From the NCBI RefSeq assembly GCF_004403185.1, contig NZ_SOHJ01000004.1, positions 248,001 to 312,000 on the forward strand: 64,000 nt of DNA, given 5' to 3'. The translations under genes were made by a program, and so were the position numbers. Below the pieces are notes generated by a model. The model did no database searches. It was not told the DNA's origin and was given only the letters and a program-made list of their open reading frames with translations. Source of the DNA: Cryobacterium suzukii (GTDB lineage Bacteria > Actinomycetota > Actinomycetes > Actinomycetales > Microbacteriaceae). Positions 8,756 to 18,349 of this stretch are shown in pieces. Positions within the stretch are counted from its first letter, which is position 1. Each line of letters begins with the position of its first letter.

Positions 8756-10033
8756 CTAGCGGCCGGAGCCGCCGTGCACGACGGCCTCGATCTCGCCATC
8801 CAGCCCGAACGCGGTGTGCACCACGCGCAGGGCTTCGTTGATGGTGTCGGCCCGGGTGACCACCGAGATGCGGATCTCGCTCGTGGAAATCATCTCGATG
8901 TTGATTCCTGCCTCGTAGAGGGCCTCGAACAATTTTGCCGAGACGCCGGTATTGGTGCGCATGCCGCCGCCGACCAGTGCGAGCTTGGCGATCTGGTCGT
9001 CGTACTGCAGGCTCGTGAAACCGATGAGCTCCTTCTCGTTGGTCAGCGCGGTGAGCACCCGCTCGCCTTCCGACTTAGGCAGCGTGAACGAGATGTCGGT
9101 GAGCCCGGTGGCGGCAGCCGACACGTTTTGTACGATCATGTCGACGTTGGCGTTGGTGCGTGCGACGATCTTGAAGATGAGCGCGGCCTTGCCGGGGATG
9201 TCGGGCACACCGACCACGGTGACCTTTGCCTCACTCAGGTCAGCGGCGATTCCGGCGATGATTGGCTCTTCCACGATTTCTCCATTTTCTCGCGCGGTCA
9301 CGGCGTTGTACACGATGGTGCCGGTGTTGTTGTTAAACGAGGAGCGCACGTGCAGCGTGACGCCGTGGCGGCGGGCATATTCCACCGCGCGAATATATAG
9401 AACCTTGGCCCCGGCTGCGGCGAGTTCCAGCATCTCTTCGCTCGTGACCCGTTCGAGCTTATGGGCGCGGGGAACGACGCGCGGATCCGCTGTGAAGACG
9501 CCATCGACATCGGTGTAGATCTCGCAAATGTCGGCGTCGAGGGCAGCAGCGAGCGCGACGGCGGTGGTGTCGGAGCCACCACGACCAAGGGTGGTGATGT
9601 CTTTGGTGTCGCGATTGAAGCCCTGGAAACCGGCGACGATGGCGACGGCGCCCTCGTCAAGCGCCGAGCGGATGCGCCCCGGCGTGACGTCGACGATGCG
9701 CGCGGAGCCGTGGCGCGCATCCGTGATCATGCCAGCCTGGCTTCCGGTGAAGGAGCGTGCGTCGTAGCCAAGGCTTTTGATGGCCATCGCGAGCAGCGCC
9801 ATGGAGATGCGTTCGCCGGCCGTGAGCAACATGTCGAGTTCGCGTGGGGCGGGCAGCGGCGTGACCTGGTGGGCGAGGTCGAGCAGTTCGTCAGTGCTGT
9901 CGCCCATCGCCGAGACAGCGACGACGACCTCGTTGCCAGCCTTGCGGGTGTCGACGATGCGCTTGGCGACCCTCTTGATACTTTCGGCATCGGCGACGGA
10001 TGACCCGCCGAACTTCTGCACGATCAAGCTCAT
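8756..10033 (-). CDS. lysC: Aspartokinase with two ACT regulatory domains
   Basis: Phosphorylates aspartate to aspartyl-4-phosphate, the first step of the aspartate amino-acid family. The 425-residue protein begins VQKFGGSSVAD, the kinase signature, and has the TLGRGGSDTTAVALA substrate loop near residue 150. The C-terminal third, from about residue 260, carries the paired ACT domains of class II aspartokinases, which usually bind lysine and/or threonine for feedback inhibition. ATG at 10033 has CAGGAG five bases upstream. It precedes asd and follows recR, a common actinobacterial order. Confidence 0.95.
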   Translation of the reverse strand: MSLIVQKFGGSSVADAESIKRVAKRIVDTRKAGNEVVVAVSAMGDSTDELLDLAHQVTPLPAPRELDMLLTAGERISMALLAMAIKSLGYDARSFTGSQAGMITDARHGSARIVDVTPGRIRSALDEGAVAIVAGFQGFNRDTKDITTLGRGGSDTTAVALAAALDADICEIYTDVDGVFTADPRVVPRAHKLERVTSEEMLELAAAGAKVLYIRAVEYARRHGVTLHVRSSFNNNTGTIVYNAVTARENGEIVEEPIIAGIAADLSEAKVTVVGVPDIPGKAALIFKIVARTNANVDMIVQNVSAAATGLTDISFTLPKSEGERVLTALTNEKELIGFTSLQYDDQIAKLALVGGGMRTNTGVSAKLFEALYEAGINIEMISTSEIRISVVTRADTINEALRVVHTAFGLDGEIEAVVHGGSGR

Positions 10034-10165
10034 GTGACTCCTGAGATGGGGGTTTGCGGGCCGATGATACGCGCCGCGTCCAAGGTCCCATCCTAAATGC
10101 TGGCGCTCGGGGTCGGTGCCATGTGACGCTGCGCGGCGGGGGCGGAATCGGAGCGTCCGCTGGCC

Positions 10166-10232
10166 GGGCCCACCCTATGACCGCGGGCCCAGTCTATAAA
10201 TTGGGCCTACGGCCCGGGCCCGGGCCCCGTCC
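10166..10232. repeat. GGGCCC palindromic intergenic element, copy 2
   Basis: Contains GGGCCCACCCTATGACCGC, then a central imperfect palindrome GGGCCCAGT..ATTGGGCCT (10185-10207), then the right-hand GC palindrome CGGGCCCGGGCCCCGTCC. It lies between the recR stop and the lysC start, both on the minus strand. Confidence 0.75.
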
Positions 10233-10301
10233 AAAAGGGGGGGCGAGTGACGTCGGGTGAACCGAGGTGTGGGTTTGACCGGGGCGGCGGGGTGGGAGCG
10301 G

Positions 10302-10901
10302 CTAGTGCGCGACCTCGCGGCGGCCCTCGAAGGCACGGCCGAGGGTGACCTCGTCGGCGTACTCGAGGTCACCGCCCACCGGCAGCCCGGAGGCGAGGCG
10401 GGTCACCTTGATCTCGAGCGTTGTGAGCAGGCGCGACAGGTAGGTCGCGGTCGCCTCCCCCTCGAGGTTCGGGTCGGTCGCTATGATAACCTCCTGCACC
10501 GTGTTATCGGCCAGGCGCTGCATCAGCTGACGGATGCGCAGGTCGTCGGGGCCGACGCCGTCGATCGGGCTGATGGCTCCGCCAAGCACGTGGTAGAGCC
10601 CTTTGAACTCGCGGGTGCGCTCGATTGCTACGACGTCCTTGGCCTCTTCAACCACGCAGATCGACGTGGGGTCGCGGCGTGGGTCGCGGCAGATAAGGCA
10701 GGTCGGCTGCTCGGAAACATTGCCGCAAATCTCACAGAATCGCACCTTGTCGCGCACCTCGAGCAGCACATTCGCCAGCCGCGTCACGTCGAACTTCTCG
10801 GTCTGCAGAATGTGGAATGCGATGCGCTGGGCTGACTTCGGTCCGATGCCCGGAAGTTGACCGAGCTCGTCGATCAGTTCCTGAACAATGCCTTCATACA
10901 T
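10302..10901 (-). CDS. recR: Recombination mediator RecR
   Basis: Gap-repair protein that works with RecF/RecO to load RecA at single-stranded gaps. At 199 residues it has normal length. It shows the N-terminal helix-hairpin-helix ([20 protein letters not shown]), the four-cysteine zinc finger (CEIC..CLIC, about residues 56-71) and the TOPRIM domain with [13 protein letters not shown] and the [11 protein letters not shown] acidic loop. It starts three bases after the dnaX stop, so the two are almost certainly cotranscribed, as in most bacteria. Confidence 0.96.
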   Translation of the reverse strand: MYEGIVQELIDELGQLPGIGPKSAQRIAFHILQTEKFDVTRLANVLLEVRDKVRFCEICGNVSEQPTCLICRDPRRDPTSICVVEEAKDVVAIERTREFKGLYHVLGGAISPIDGVGPDDLRIRQLMQRLADNTVQEVIIATDPNLEGEATATYLSRLLTTLEIKVTRLASGLPVGGDLEYADEVTLGRAFEGRREVAH

Positions 10902-10904
10902 GGT

Positions 10905-13583
10905 CTAGTAATCGTTTCTGGTTCGGGGTGCCGCGGTGTACGGCTGTTCTTCGATGAAGGTGGCACCAAGAATCTCGCGCACGACGGCCTCGCCGTAACG
11001 CTGCTTCTCCGCGAACGACGGCGCCCGCGACGGATCTTTCGGGGCGCCGCGCTGGCCGGCATTCTGGTGCTGCCGCTGGGCCGAGGCATTCGGCTGGCCG
11101 GGGTTCTGGTGACCCGAACTTGGGTTGCCAGAGCTCCGCTCGGGCCGGCCCTGCTGCTGCTGCTGCGCATTAGTCCGCACAGCGTTTGTCTGCACAGCGT
11201 TTGCCTGGGCAGCTGATGCGTGGGCAGCTGATGCCTCGGCCTGCGCCGTGTAGTTCGGCACACGTTCGTCGGCGGGTGCGTCCATCTCGGGCGGAACGTC
11301 GTCATCGAACGGCGGAGGTACGTCGTCAAACGGCGGCTCGTCGTGGCGCGGCGGCGGAGAAGACGGCGCGGCGGGCGAGGTGTCGAACGACGCAGACTTC
11401 ACAGCGCCGGAAGTCGCAACTGAGGGCACGGACTCGGACGACGGCGAGGTCGAGCGCGGCGCAGTCGTCGAAGCCGGCGCAGCAGCGGGGGCCGCGGCAT
11501 CCGTTGTGTCGTCGGCGATGACGGGCAGCGCCGGACCGTTGGGCGAACCGGGAATGGCCACGGTGGCCCACCCACTGGTTGATGCGGCGACCGGTGACGC
11601 GCCTTCGGTCGGCGATTCGACCTCGCGCACAGCAGCGGTCGGCGCGGGCGCGGTGCGCGGGGTCGCGTCAGCCCCGCGTGCAGCCGGTGCGGCTGACCGG
11701 GATGCCGACGAAACCGCAGTCCCTGAATCGGGCTCGGCCGATTCGAGCGCATCAGCGGCGGGTGCTGTGACTTCGGTTGATTCGAGTGCGGGGTCCGCTG
11801 GCGCGGGCTCCGCGGCGACGGTCGGCGAGGCGCCGGACGACGCGCTGGGCGAGGAGGTCTCACGGCTCGCTTCGACGCGCGCGATGAACTTGACCCGCAG
11901 GCCGAGCACGGCAACGATCGCGGTGCGCAGAAAATCGCTGGTTCCCATTCCGGGAACCTTTTGCTGCTTGAAGCTCTCGACGTCGGCCTGGCTCGGGAAC
12001 GAAAGGGCGAGCACGTCCCCGTTTAGGCCGAGTACCTGGGCGGTGTAGACGACGAGCCAGGCCGTGGTCTTTTCATTCTTGACGGCTTCGAGAATCTCCG
12101 GCCAAGCGTCCTTGAGCTGCTGCAGAGAGACCGGGGAACCGGGGACGACAACGGGGCGGTCAGCCTGCGTTCCCGAAATGGCAGACTCGACTACCGGTTG
12201 GGGAGCCACGGCCAGCGGCAAGGGTGCTGCCGCGGAGGATGGCGACGCCGCCGCGCCAATCCGCATTTCCGGGGTGGCGGTCTCGGCAGACTCGACCAGC
12301 GGCGAGGGTGCCGAGGAAGCTCGCGCTACGGGCGGCGAGACAGGCGCGCCCGAGGCGGGCGGCACAGAATCCGCGGAATTCGCCGATGCGCCGACGCCGG
12401 GCGCTGCCGCAACACCGTCGACGCCGATGCGACGCTCGAGGCGCTCGACCCGGGCTAAGGCGCCGCGGGTCGAGTCATCGGTCGCGGGAATCAGGGCGCG
12501 CGCGATCATGAGCTCGAGGTGCAGGCGCGGCGAGGTGGCCCCGCTCATCTCGGTGAGCGCAGCATTGAGAATGTCGGCGGTGCGCGAGAGTTCGGCCGCA
12601 CCAAAGGCGGCGGCCTGCACGCTCATGCGCTCGAGTTCGTCTTGCGGCACCCCGCGCAGCACGGCCGCCGCCCCCGCGACGCTCGTGGCCGCGACGATAA
12701 TAAGGTCGCGCATGCGTTCCAGCAGGTCTTCGACGAACCGGCGCGGATCTTGCCCGGTCTGGATGACCCGGTCGACAGCGTCGAACGCGGCGGCAGGATC
12801 GCGGGCGCCGATGGCCTCAACGGCCTCGTCGAGCAGGGACGCACTCGTGTACCCCAGCAACGCCACGGCGCGCTCGTACTCAATGGACTGCCCGTCAGAC
12901 CCGGCCATGAGCTGGTCCAGGAGCGAAAGAGTGTCGCGCGGCGAGCCACCGCCGGCGCGCACGACGAGTGGCAGCACTCCGGGCGCAACGACCATCTTCT
13001 CGGCGTCACACATCTGCTGCACGTATTCGAGCATCGGTCCCGGCGGCACCAGCCGGAAGGGATAGTGATGAGTGCGCGAGCGGATGGTGCCGATCACTTT
13101 TTCAGGTTCGGTGGTCGCAAAAATGAACTTCACGTGTTCCGGCGGCTCTTCGACGATCTTGAGCAACGCGTTGAAGCCCTGCGGAGTGACCATGTGCGCC
13201 TCGTCGAGGATAAAGATCTTGTAGCGGTCGCGGGCCGGCGCAAAGATGGCGCGCTCGCGAATATCGCGGGCGTCGTCGACACCGTTGTGGCTGGCTGCGT
13301 CGATCTCGACGACGTCGAGGGAACCGCCGCCGTCGCGGGCGAGTTCGACGCAGCTCGGGCAGACACCGCAGGGGGTATCTGTGGGACCCTCAGCACAGTT
13401 CAGGCAGCGGGCCAAAATGCGCGCGCTCGTGGTCTTGCCACAGCCGCGCGGTCCGCTGAACAGATAGGCGTGATTCACCCGGTTGGTGCGAAGCGCCGTC
13501 ATCAGCGGATCGGTCACTTGGGACTGGCCGATCATCTCGGCAAAGGTCTCTGGCCGATAGCGGCGATACAGGGCGGTAACCAC
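10905..13583 (-). CDS. dnaX: DNA polymerase III subunit gamma/tau
   Basis: Clamp-loader ATPase of the replisome. From the chosen GTG (13583) the protein has about 892 residues and begins VVTALYRRYRPETF, the family's usual N-terminus; the frame stays open to 13736, so an upstream start cannot be excluded. Visible are the Walker A GPRGCGKTT, the zinc motif (CLNC..CGVCPSC), the DEAH-type Walker B (LDEAH) and the sensor-1 ATTEPEKV. The C-terminal half, from about residue 370, is Ala/Pro/Ser-rich and largely disordered, ending in a short conserved tail. No programmed frameshift site was noticed. It is cotranscribed with recR. Confidence 0.93.
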   Translation of the reverse strand: MVTALYRRYRPETFAEMIGQSQVTDPLMTALRTNRVNHAYLFSGPRGCGKTTSARILARCLNCAEGPTDTPCGVCPSCVELARDGGGSLDVVEIDAASHNGVDDARDIRERAIFAPARDRYKIFILDEAHMVTPQGFNALLKIVEEPPEHVKFIFATTEPEKVIGTIRSRTHHYPFRLVPPGPMLEYVQQMCDAEKMVVAPGVLPLVVRAGGGSPRDTLSLLDQLMAGSDGQSIEYERAVALLGYTSASLLDEAVEAIGARDPAAAFDAVDRVIQTGQDPRRFVEDLLERMRDLIIVAATSVAGAAAVLRGVPQDELERMSVQAAAFGAAELSRTADILNAALTEMSGATSPRLHLELMIARALIPATDDSTRGALARVERLERRIGVDGVAAAPGVGASANSADSVPPASGAPVSPPVARASSAPSPLVESAETATPEMRIGAAASPSSAAAPLPLAVAPQPVVESAISGTQADRPVVVPGSPVSLQQLKDAWPEILEAVKNEKTTAWLVVYTAQVLGLNGDVLALSFPSQADVESFKQQKVPGMGTSDFLRTAIVAVLGLRVKFIARVEASRETSSPSASSGASPTVAAEPAPADPALESTEVTAPAADALESAEPDSGTAVSSASRSAAPAARGADATPRTAPAPTAAVREVESPTEGASPVAASTSGWATVAIPGSPNGPALPVIADDTTDAAAPAAAPASTTAPRSTSPSSESVPSVATSGAVKSASFDTSPAAPSSPPPRHDEPPFDDVPPPFDDDVPPEMDAPADERVPNYTAQAEASAAHASAAQANAVQTNAVRTNAQQQQQGRPERSSGNPSSGHQNPGQPNASAQRQHQNAGQRGAPKDPSRAPSFAEKQRYGEAVVREILGATFIEEQPYTAAPRTRNDY

Positions 13584-13668
13584 GTTCTCAATGGTACTTG
13601 CCCGCACCGACACTCGCCCGCGCGCAACCGAGACCCTGCCTGACCCGTCGGCCCGACCGGTACGTGAA

Positions 13669-13735
13669 ACCGGTAGATCTGAGACACGCCGTTCACATAC
13701 GGCGCGATTTTCGGCGTGTCGGGATTTTACCGGCA
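13669..13735. repeat. CCGGTA/GACACGCCG palindromic element, left copy
   Basis: CCGGTAGAT..GACACGCCG on the left pairs with CGGCGTGTC..ATTTTACCGG on the right, giving a two-step stem. A homologous element lies at 14774-14842, so the two bracket the DUF559 gene. It is in the divergent gap between dnaX and that gene. Confidence 0.7.
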
Positions 13736-13839
13736 TTGCGTGCAGCGGATGCCTCCTCCCCAGCCGGGCTCAGCATCCGCTTGTGCGCAGAATGGCTTGT
13801 CCGCCCCCAATGAGCGGCCGGATCCGGCATTCTCACGGC

Positions 13840-14760
13840 ATGCGTGCCCTTCAGATTGTGTGCTCTCTCGGTCACGTCGCCACAACCGACGAACTATTTC
13901 GTCGCGGGATCAGCGCACGCGAAATTCGAGCCGCGCTGCAATCGGGACACATTGCTCGGGCAGCTCGCGGCAGTTATGTCTGCGCGCACGCCGATGCCGA
14001 ACAGCGCCAGGCCGCAGCGCTGCACGCGCAGATCGCGTGTGTCAGTGCCGTGCATCGGTTCGGTGTCTGGTCTGGCGTGGATTCCGCGTTGCACCTCATG
14101 CGTCCAGCGGATGCCCGTGGCGGCGGCCCGATCACCCGCCCGAGTACCGACCAGAGCGGACGCGACCTGCACTTTCACGGAGCAACGCCGCGGTTCGCCC
14201 GACCCGGACAGTCGTGGATGGTCGACCCTCTGGAAGCGGTGTGGCAGGCCATCCATTGTCTCGACGAGGAGAACGCGATCGCCTGTCTGGAATCGGCCCG
14301 ACACCTCAAATTCATCACGCCCACCGAACTTCGTCGTCTGTGCGTGCTTGCACCGGCCCGGCTGCAGCCGGGCATTCGGGAGATGGAGGACACGGCCGAT
14401 TCCGGGCTCGAAACCCTGGTGCGCCGACGTTTGCGTCATCACGGCTTCACCGTCGTCGCGCAGGGGCAGGTCGGCACTTTCGCCGGGTCGATCCGCGAAG
14501 ACCTCGTCGTTGACGATTGCGTCGCCCTCGAGATTGATGGACGGCAATGGCATGGGGCGGCGAGGCTCGGCTCCGATTACGACCGGGATCTGATGGTCGA
14601 GGGGCTGGGCCGACGGACTCTGCGATTGTCGTACCGGCACGTCATGTTCGAGTGGGCAACGACTCTCGCGACGATCGAACGCACGGTTGCGGATGCGCGT
14701 CGGGTCCGAGATCGCCGCCGCGGTCGCCGAATCGACGGCCAGAACGAGCCCTGGTGGTGA
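13840..14760 (+). CDS. DUF559-type nuclease-like protein with AbiEi-like N-terminal domain
   Basis: A 306-residue protein from ATG 13840, chosen because the conserved N-terminal winged helix starts there; the frame is open upstream to 13591. The N-terminus (VATTDELFRRGISAREIRAAL..IARAARGSYV) resembles the HTH of AbiEi-type antitoxins. The C-terminal 100 residues look like a DUF559/Vsr-like restriction-endonuclease fold: EDLVVDD, LEIDGRQWH, a downstream YDRDLMVEGLG and a final RLSYRHV strand. Such solitary proteins are frequent in actinobacteria and their function is unknown. The gene is bracketed by two copies of one palindromic element and interrupts an otherwise housekeeping region. Confidence 0.75.
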   Translation: MRALQIVCSLGHVATTDELFRRGISAREIRAALQSGHIARAARGSYVCAHADAEQRQAAALHAQIACVSAVHRFGVWSGVDSALHLMRPADARGGGPITRPSTDQSGRDLHFHGATPRFARPGQSWMVDPLEAVWQAIHCLDEENAIACLESARHLKFITPTELRRLCVLAPARLQPGIREMEDTADSGLETLVRRRLRHHGFTVVAQGQVGTFAGSIREDLVVDDCVALEIDGRQWHGAARLGSDYDRDLMVEGLGRRTLRLSYRHVMFEWATTLATIERTVADARRVRDRRRGRRIDGQNEPWW

Positions 14761-14773
14761 CCCGTGTACCTAA

Positions 14774-14842
14774 CGCCGGTAAATTTCGCGACACGCCGGG
14801 TTCCGTGCCGATTTACGACGGCGTGTCCCAGATTTACCGGCA
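14774..14842. repeat. CCGGTA/GACACGCCG palindromic element, right copy
   Basis: GCCGGTAAAT..GACACGCCG on the left pairs with CGGCGTGTC..ATTTACCGGC on the right. It is homologous to 13669-13735. It starts 14 bases after the DUF559 stop codon and ends 40 bases before the ackA stop codon (convergent genes), so it may also act as a hairpin between the two transcripts. Confidence 0.75.
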
Positions 14843-14881
14843 CAACGTACCAGCCCGGCACGGGCATGGGGCGGCAGCCGC

Positions 14882-16105
14882 CTAGCGCACCGTCGCAAGG
14901 GTCTGGCGGGCGATCTCTAGCTCTTCGTTGGTGGGAATCACCAGCACGGTGACCGCGGAGTCGTCGGCGCTGATCACCCGGGCGCCGCGAGAGGCGGCGG
15001 CGTTGCGCTCGGGATCAATGCGGATGCCCAGCGCCTCCAGACCGGCGAGCGACCGTTCGCGAACGAGCGGCGCGTTCTCCCCGACTCCGGCCGTGAACGA
15101 GATCACATCGACCCGGCCGAGCTGCGCGTAATACGCCCCGACATAACCTTTGATTCGGTGCACATAGACGTCGATCGCGAGCTGCGATGGCCCGTCGCCG
15201 GCGGCGGCAGCTTCCATCACGTCGCGCATGTCGCCGCGGCCGGTCAGGCCAAGCAGTCCGCTGCCCCGGTTGAGCAGGGTGTCGAGTTCGTCGATGTCGA
15301 GTCCGGCCCGACGGTTCAGGTGAAACAGCACGCCCGCGTCGATGTCGCCGGTGCGGGTGCCCATGACGAGTCCCTCGAGCGGCGTCATGCCCATGCTGGT
15401 CTCGACCGAACGGCCGCCCGCAACCGCGCAAACCGATGCGCCGTTGCCGAGGTGCAACACGATCTGGTTCAGATTTTCGACCGGACGTTCCAGAAAGATC
15501 GCTGCCTCGCGCGCGACAAAGCCGTGGCTGGTGCCGTGAAACCCGTAGCGTCGAATGCGAAAGCGATCGGCCAAATCGGCATTGATCGCATAGGTGAAGG
15601 CCTCTGGCGGCAGGGTCTGGTGAAACGCGGTGTCGAAAATGGCCACGTGCGGCACCTTGGCGAAGGCTTCACCGGCCGCGACGATGCCCTGCAGCGCGCC
15701 CGGATTGTGCAACGGCGCGAGCCCCGACAGCTCGTCGATGTCGCGCTCGACCTGCGGTGTCACCAGGGTTGGCTCATGAAAACGTGCTCCGCCGTGCACC
15801 ACGCGGTGCCCGACGGCAACCGGCATGTGCTCGGTAAGCGACGGCCCGTGGGCCCGGAACGCGTCGAGCATGACGGCGAATCCGGCCGTGTGGTCGGGAA
15901 TGGGCAGCTCGCGCTTCCATTTTTGATCAGCGGATGCCGGAACGTCGCGTGCCGGATCAGTCGCGGCGACGGAATGAGAGGACTGCCCGACCAACTCACC
16001 GATGCGCTCCACCAGCCCGCTCGCGAGCGTGGTCTCGGTGTCCATTTCGATGAGCTGATATTTGAACGAGCTCGACCCGGAATTGACGACCAGAACAGCG
16101 GTCAT
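14882..16105 (-). CDS. ackA: Acetate kinase
   Basis: Interconverts acetyl-phosphate plus ADP and acetate plus ATP. The 407-residue protein has the acetokinase signatures VLVVNSGSSSFKY at the N-terminus and MGMTPLEGLVMGTRTGDID in the middle, the phosphate-binding HLGNGASV loop, catalytic Asp in IFDTAFHQ and RYGFHGTSH. Its ATG overlaps the pta stop by four bases. Together with xfp and pta it forms the acetate branch of a phosphoketolase pathway. Confidence 0.96.
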   Translation of the reverse strand: MTAVLVVNSGSSSFKYQLIEMDTETTLASGLVERIGELVGQSSHSVAATDPARDVPASADQKWKRELPIPDHTAGFAVMLDAFRAHGPSLTEHMPVAVGHRVVHGGARFHEPTLVTPQVERDIDELSGLAPLHNPGALQGIVAAGEAFAKVPHVAIFDTAFHQTLPPEAFTYAINADLADRFRIRRYGFHGTSHGFVAREAAIFLERPVENLNQIVLHLGNGASVCAVAGGRSVETSMGMTPLEGLVMGTRTGDIDAGVLFHLNRRAGLDIDELDTLLNRGSGLLGLTGRGDMRDVMEAAAAGDGPSQLAIDVYVHRIKGYVGAYYAQLGRVDVISFTAGVGENAPLVRERSLAGLEALGIRIDPERNAAASRGARVISADDSAVTVLVIPTNEELEIARQTLATVR

Positions 16106-18321
16106 CGAGTGGCTCCGGCCGGAGTGGCGTCACGGGCCGGTGCCGCGGCATCCGTCAGCCCGGCGGCCTGGATGGCCGTGATCGCCACGGTATTGACGAT
16201 GTCCTGCACCAGGGCGCCGCGGGAGAGGTCGTTGATCGCCTTGCGCAGGCCTTGCAGAACGGGTCCGATCGCGACAGCGCCAGCGCTCCGCTGCACCGCC
16301 TTGTAGGTGTTGTTGCCGGTGTTCAGGTCGGGAAAGATGAACACGGTGGCGCGGCCGGCCACGCTGGAACCGGGCATTTTTGTGGCGGCGACCGCGGCAT
16401 CTGCTGCTGCGTCGTACTGAATCGGGCCTTCGACCAACAGGTCGGGCCGGCGTTCGCGCACGAGGGCGGTGGCGGCGCGCACCTTTTCGACATCGGCGCC
16501 CTCGCCGGAAGTTCCGGTGGAGTACGACAGCATCGCGATGCGCGGCTCGATGCCGAACTGCACCGCCGTTGCCGCGGCCGAGATGGCAATGTCGGCAAGC
16601 TGTTCGGCCGTGGGCACCGGAATGACGGCGCAGTCGCCGTAGACCAGCACCCGGTCGGCGAGCGCCATGAGGAACACGCTCGACACCACGCCGACGCCGG
16701 ACTGGGTCTTGATGATCTCGAAACTCGGCCGAATGGTGTGCGCGGTGGTGTGGGTGGCGCCGGAAACCATGCCGTCGGCGAGCCCCAGCTGCACCATCAT
16801 GGTGCCGAAGTAGCTCACGTCGGTGACGGTCTCATTGGCCTGGTCGAGAGTGATTCCCTTATGTGCCCGCAACTGCATATATTCCTGCGCGAACTTCAGG
16901 CGCAGCAGGTCGTCGTACGGGCTCACGACGTGGGCCTTGGAGATGTCGAGCCCGAGGCCGATGGCGCGCGAGCGCACCTCGAATTCTTCGCCGAGGATGG
17001 TCAGTTCGACCACATCGCGGGCCAGCAGTGTCGCCGCGGCGCGCAGCACGCGGTCGTCCTCCCCCTCTGGCAGCACGATGTGCTTGCGGCTTTGCCGCGC
17101 GCGTTCGAGCAGCGCGTACTCGAACATGAGTGGGGTGACGACCTCGGTCGGGCTGACGTCGAGCCGATCGAGCAAAGCGGATGCGTCGACGTGCGTCTCG
17201 AACAGGGCCAGCGCCGTGTCGTGCTTGCGCTGCGAGTCGGCGGCGAGCCGCCCCCGCGTGCGGGTGATGCGCATGGTCGTGTCGTAGGAGCCGAGCGGCG
17301 ACCTGATGATCGGCAGCGAGGGCGCGAGGCCTTCCATCAGCCGTTGGATCGCGTCGGGGAGTTCGAAACCGCCGTTGAGCACGATGCCGGCGATCGACGG
17401 GAACGTCGCGGAGGCGTTGGCGAGCAGAACGGCCAGGAGCACATCTTCCCGGTCACCGGGAACGACGACGACAGCGCCCTCGATCAGGCGCGGCAGCACG
17501 TTGACCATCGACATCGCCGCCACGACGATGCCGAGCGCCTCGCGGGCCAGCAGCGCCGGGTCGCCCTTGATCAGGGTGCCTTCGGTCGCTTCCATGATGC
17601 TCTGCATGCTCGGAGCGACGAGGTAGGGGTCTTCGGGAATGGCCCAGATCGGCACGCCGAACGCTCCGCCGGAGCGCGCCGGCTGGGCGTTGGTCGTGGC
17701 GCGCACCACGTCGATAATCTGCGGCAGAGCGTTTTCGTCGGCGCGGTTGACGATGATCGCCAAAATGGATGCGTGTTCGTCGCGCAGTTCCGCCAGCGCC
17801 ACGTCGGTCTGCTGGCCGATATCCACGGCCGAGCGCGCGTCGCTCTGGCCGAGGCGTTCGCCCTCGCCGGGGCCGACACGGCCGCCGAGCACGAGTAGCA
17901 CGGGAGCACCAAGGTTCGCGGCAATGCGGGCGTTGAAGGCGAGTTCGGTGGGGCTGCCGACGTCGGTGTAATCACTGCCGATGACGACGACAGTGTCGCA
18001 GAGCGCTTCGATCGCTTTGTAGCGCGCAACGATGCGGGCGAGGGCGGCGTCGGGGTCGGTGTTGACGTCGTCGTAGCTGACACCGATGCTCTGCTCGTAG
18101 GTCTGCCCGGCCAAGGCGCCGGGGCCGGCGTTGGCCTTGAGGTGTCGTAGCAGCAACTCGACGACGTAGTCCGGTTCGGTCGCGGTGCGGGCGACGGGGC
18201 GGAACACGCCGACTCGCTCCACGAGGTGGGTGAGCGTGTCGAGCACGCCGAGAGCGATTGAAGATTTGCCGGTATTACCTTCGGCGCTGGTGATATAGAT
18301 GCTTCGAGCCACGGTGTCCAT
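16102..18321 (-). CDS. pta: Phosphate acetyltransferase, long form
   Basis: Transfers acetyl between acetyl-phosphate and CoA. At 739 residues it is the long form: an N-terminal P-loop-like domain (ITSAEGNTGKSSIALG, similar to dethiobiotin synthetase), a middle DRTGG-type domain, and the C-terminal catalytic PTA/PTB domain from about residue 400 (HIVLPEGEDDRVLRAA, YSTGTSGEGADVEKVR). It lies 28 bases downstream of xfp and overlaps ackA by four bases, so the three are one operon. Confidence 0.96.
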   Translation of the reverse strand: MDTVARSIYITSAEGNTGKSSIALGVLDTLTHLVERVGVFRPVARTATEPDYVVELLLRHLKANAGPGALAGQTYEQSIGVSYDDVNTDPDAALARIVARYKAIEALCDTVVVIGSDYTDVGSPTELAFNARIAANLGAPVLLVLGGRVGPGEGERLGQSDARSAVDIGQQTDVALAELRDEHASILAIIVNRADENALPQIIDVVRATTNAQPARSGGAFGVPIWAIPEDPYLVAPSMQSIMEATEGTLIKGDPALLAREALGIVVAAMSMVNVLPRLIEGAVVVVPGDREDVLLAVLLANASATFPSIAGIVLNGGFELPDAIQRLMEGLAPSLPIIRSPLGSYDTTMRITRTRGRLAADSQRKHDTALALFETHVDASALLDRLDVSPTEVVTPLMFEYALLERARQSRKHIVLPEGEDDRVLRAAATLLARDVVELTILGEEFEVRSRAIGLGLDISKAHVVSPYDDLLRLKFAQEYMQLRAHKGITLDQANETVTDVSYFGTMMVQLGLADGMVSGATHTTAHTIRPSFEIIKTQSGVGVVSSVFLMALADRVLVYGDCAVIPVPTAEQLADIAISAAATAVQFGIEPRIAMLSYSTGTSGEGADVEKVRAATALVRERRPDLLVEGPIQYDAAADAAVAATKMPGSSVAGRATVFIFPDLNTGNNTYKAVQRSAGAVAIGPVLQGLRKAINDLSRGALVQDIVNTVAITAIQAAGLTDAAAPARDATPAGATR

Positions 18322-18349
18322 TCAAGCGTATGTGGGGTGTGAGTTTGTC

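Noticed and set aside
10905..13583. Programmed frameshift producing a short gamma form of DnaX
   Set aside because: No A-AAA-AAG-type slippery heptamer was noticed in the expected region; the long Ala/Pro tail is usual in actinobacteria.
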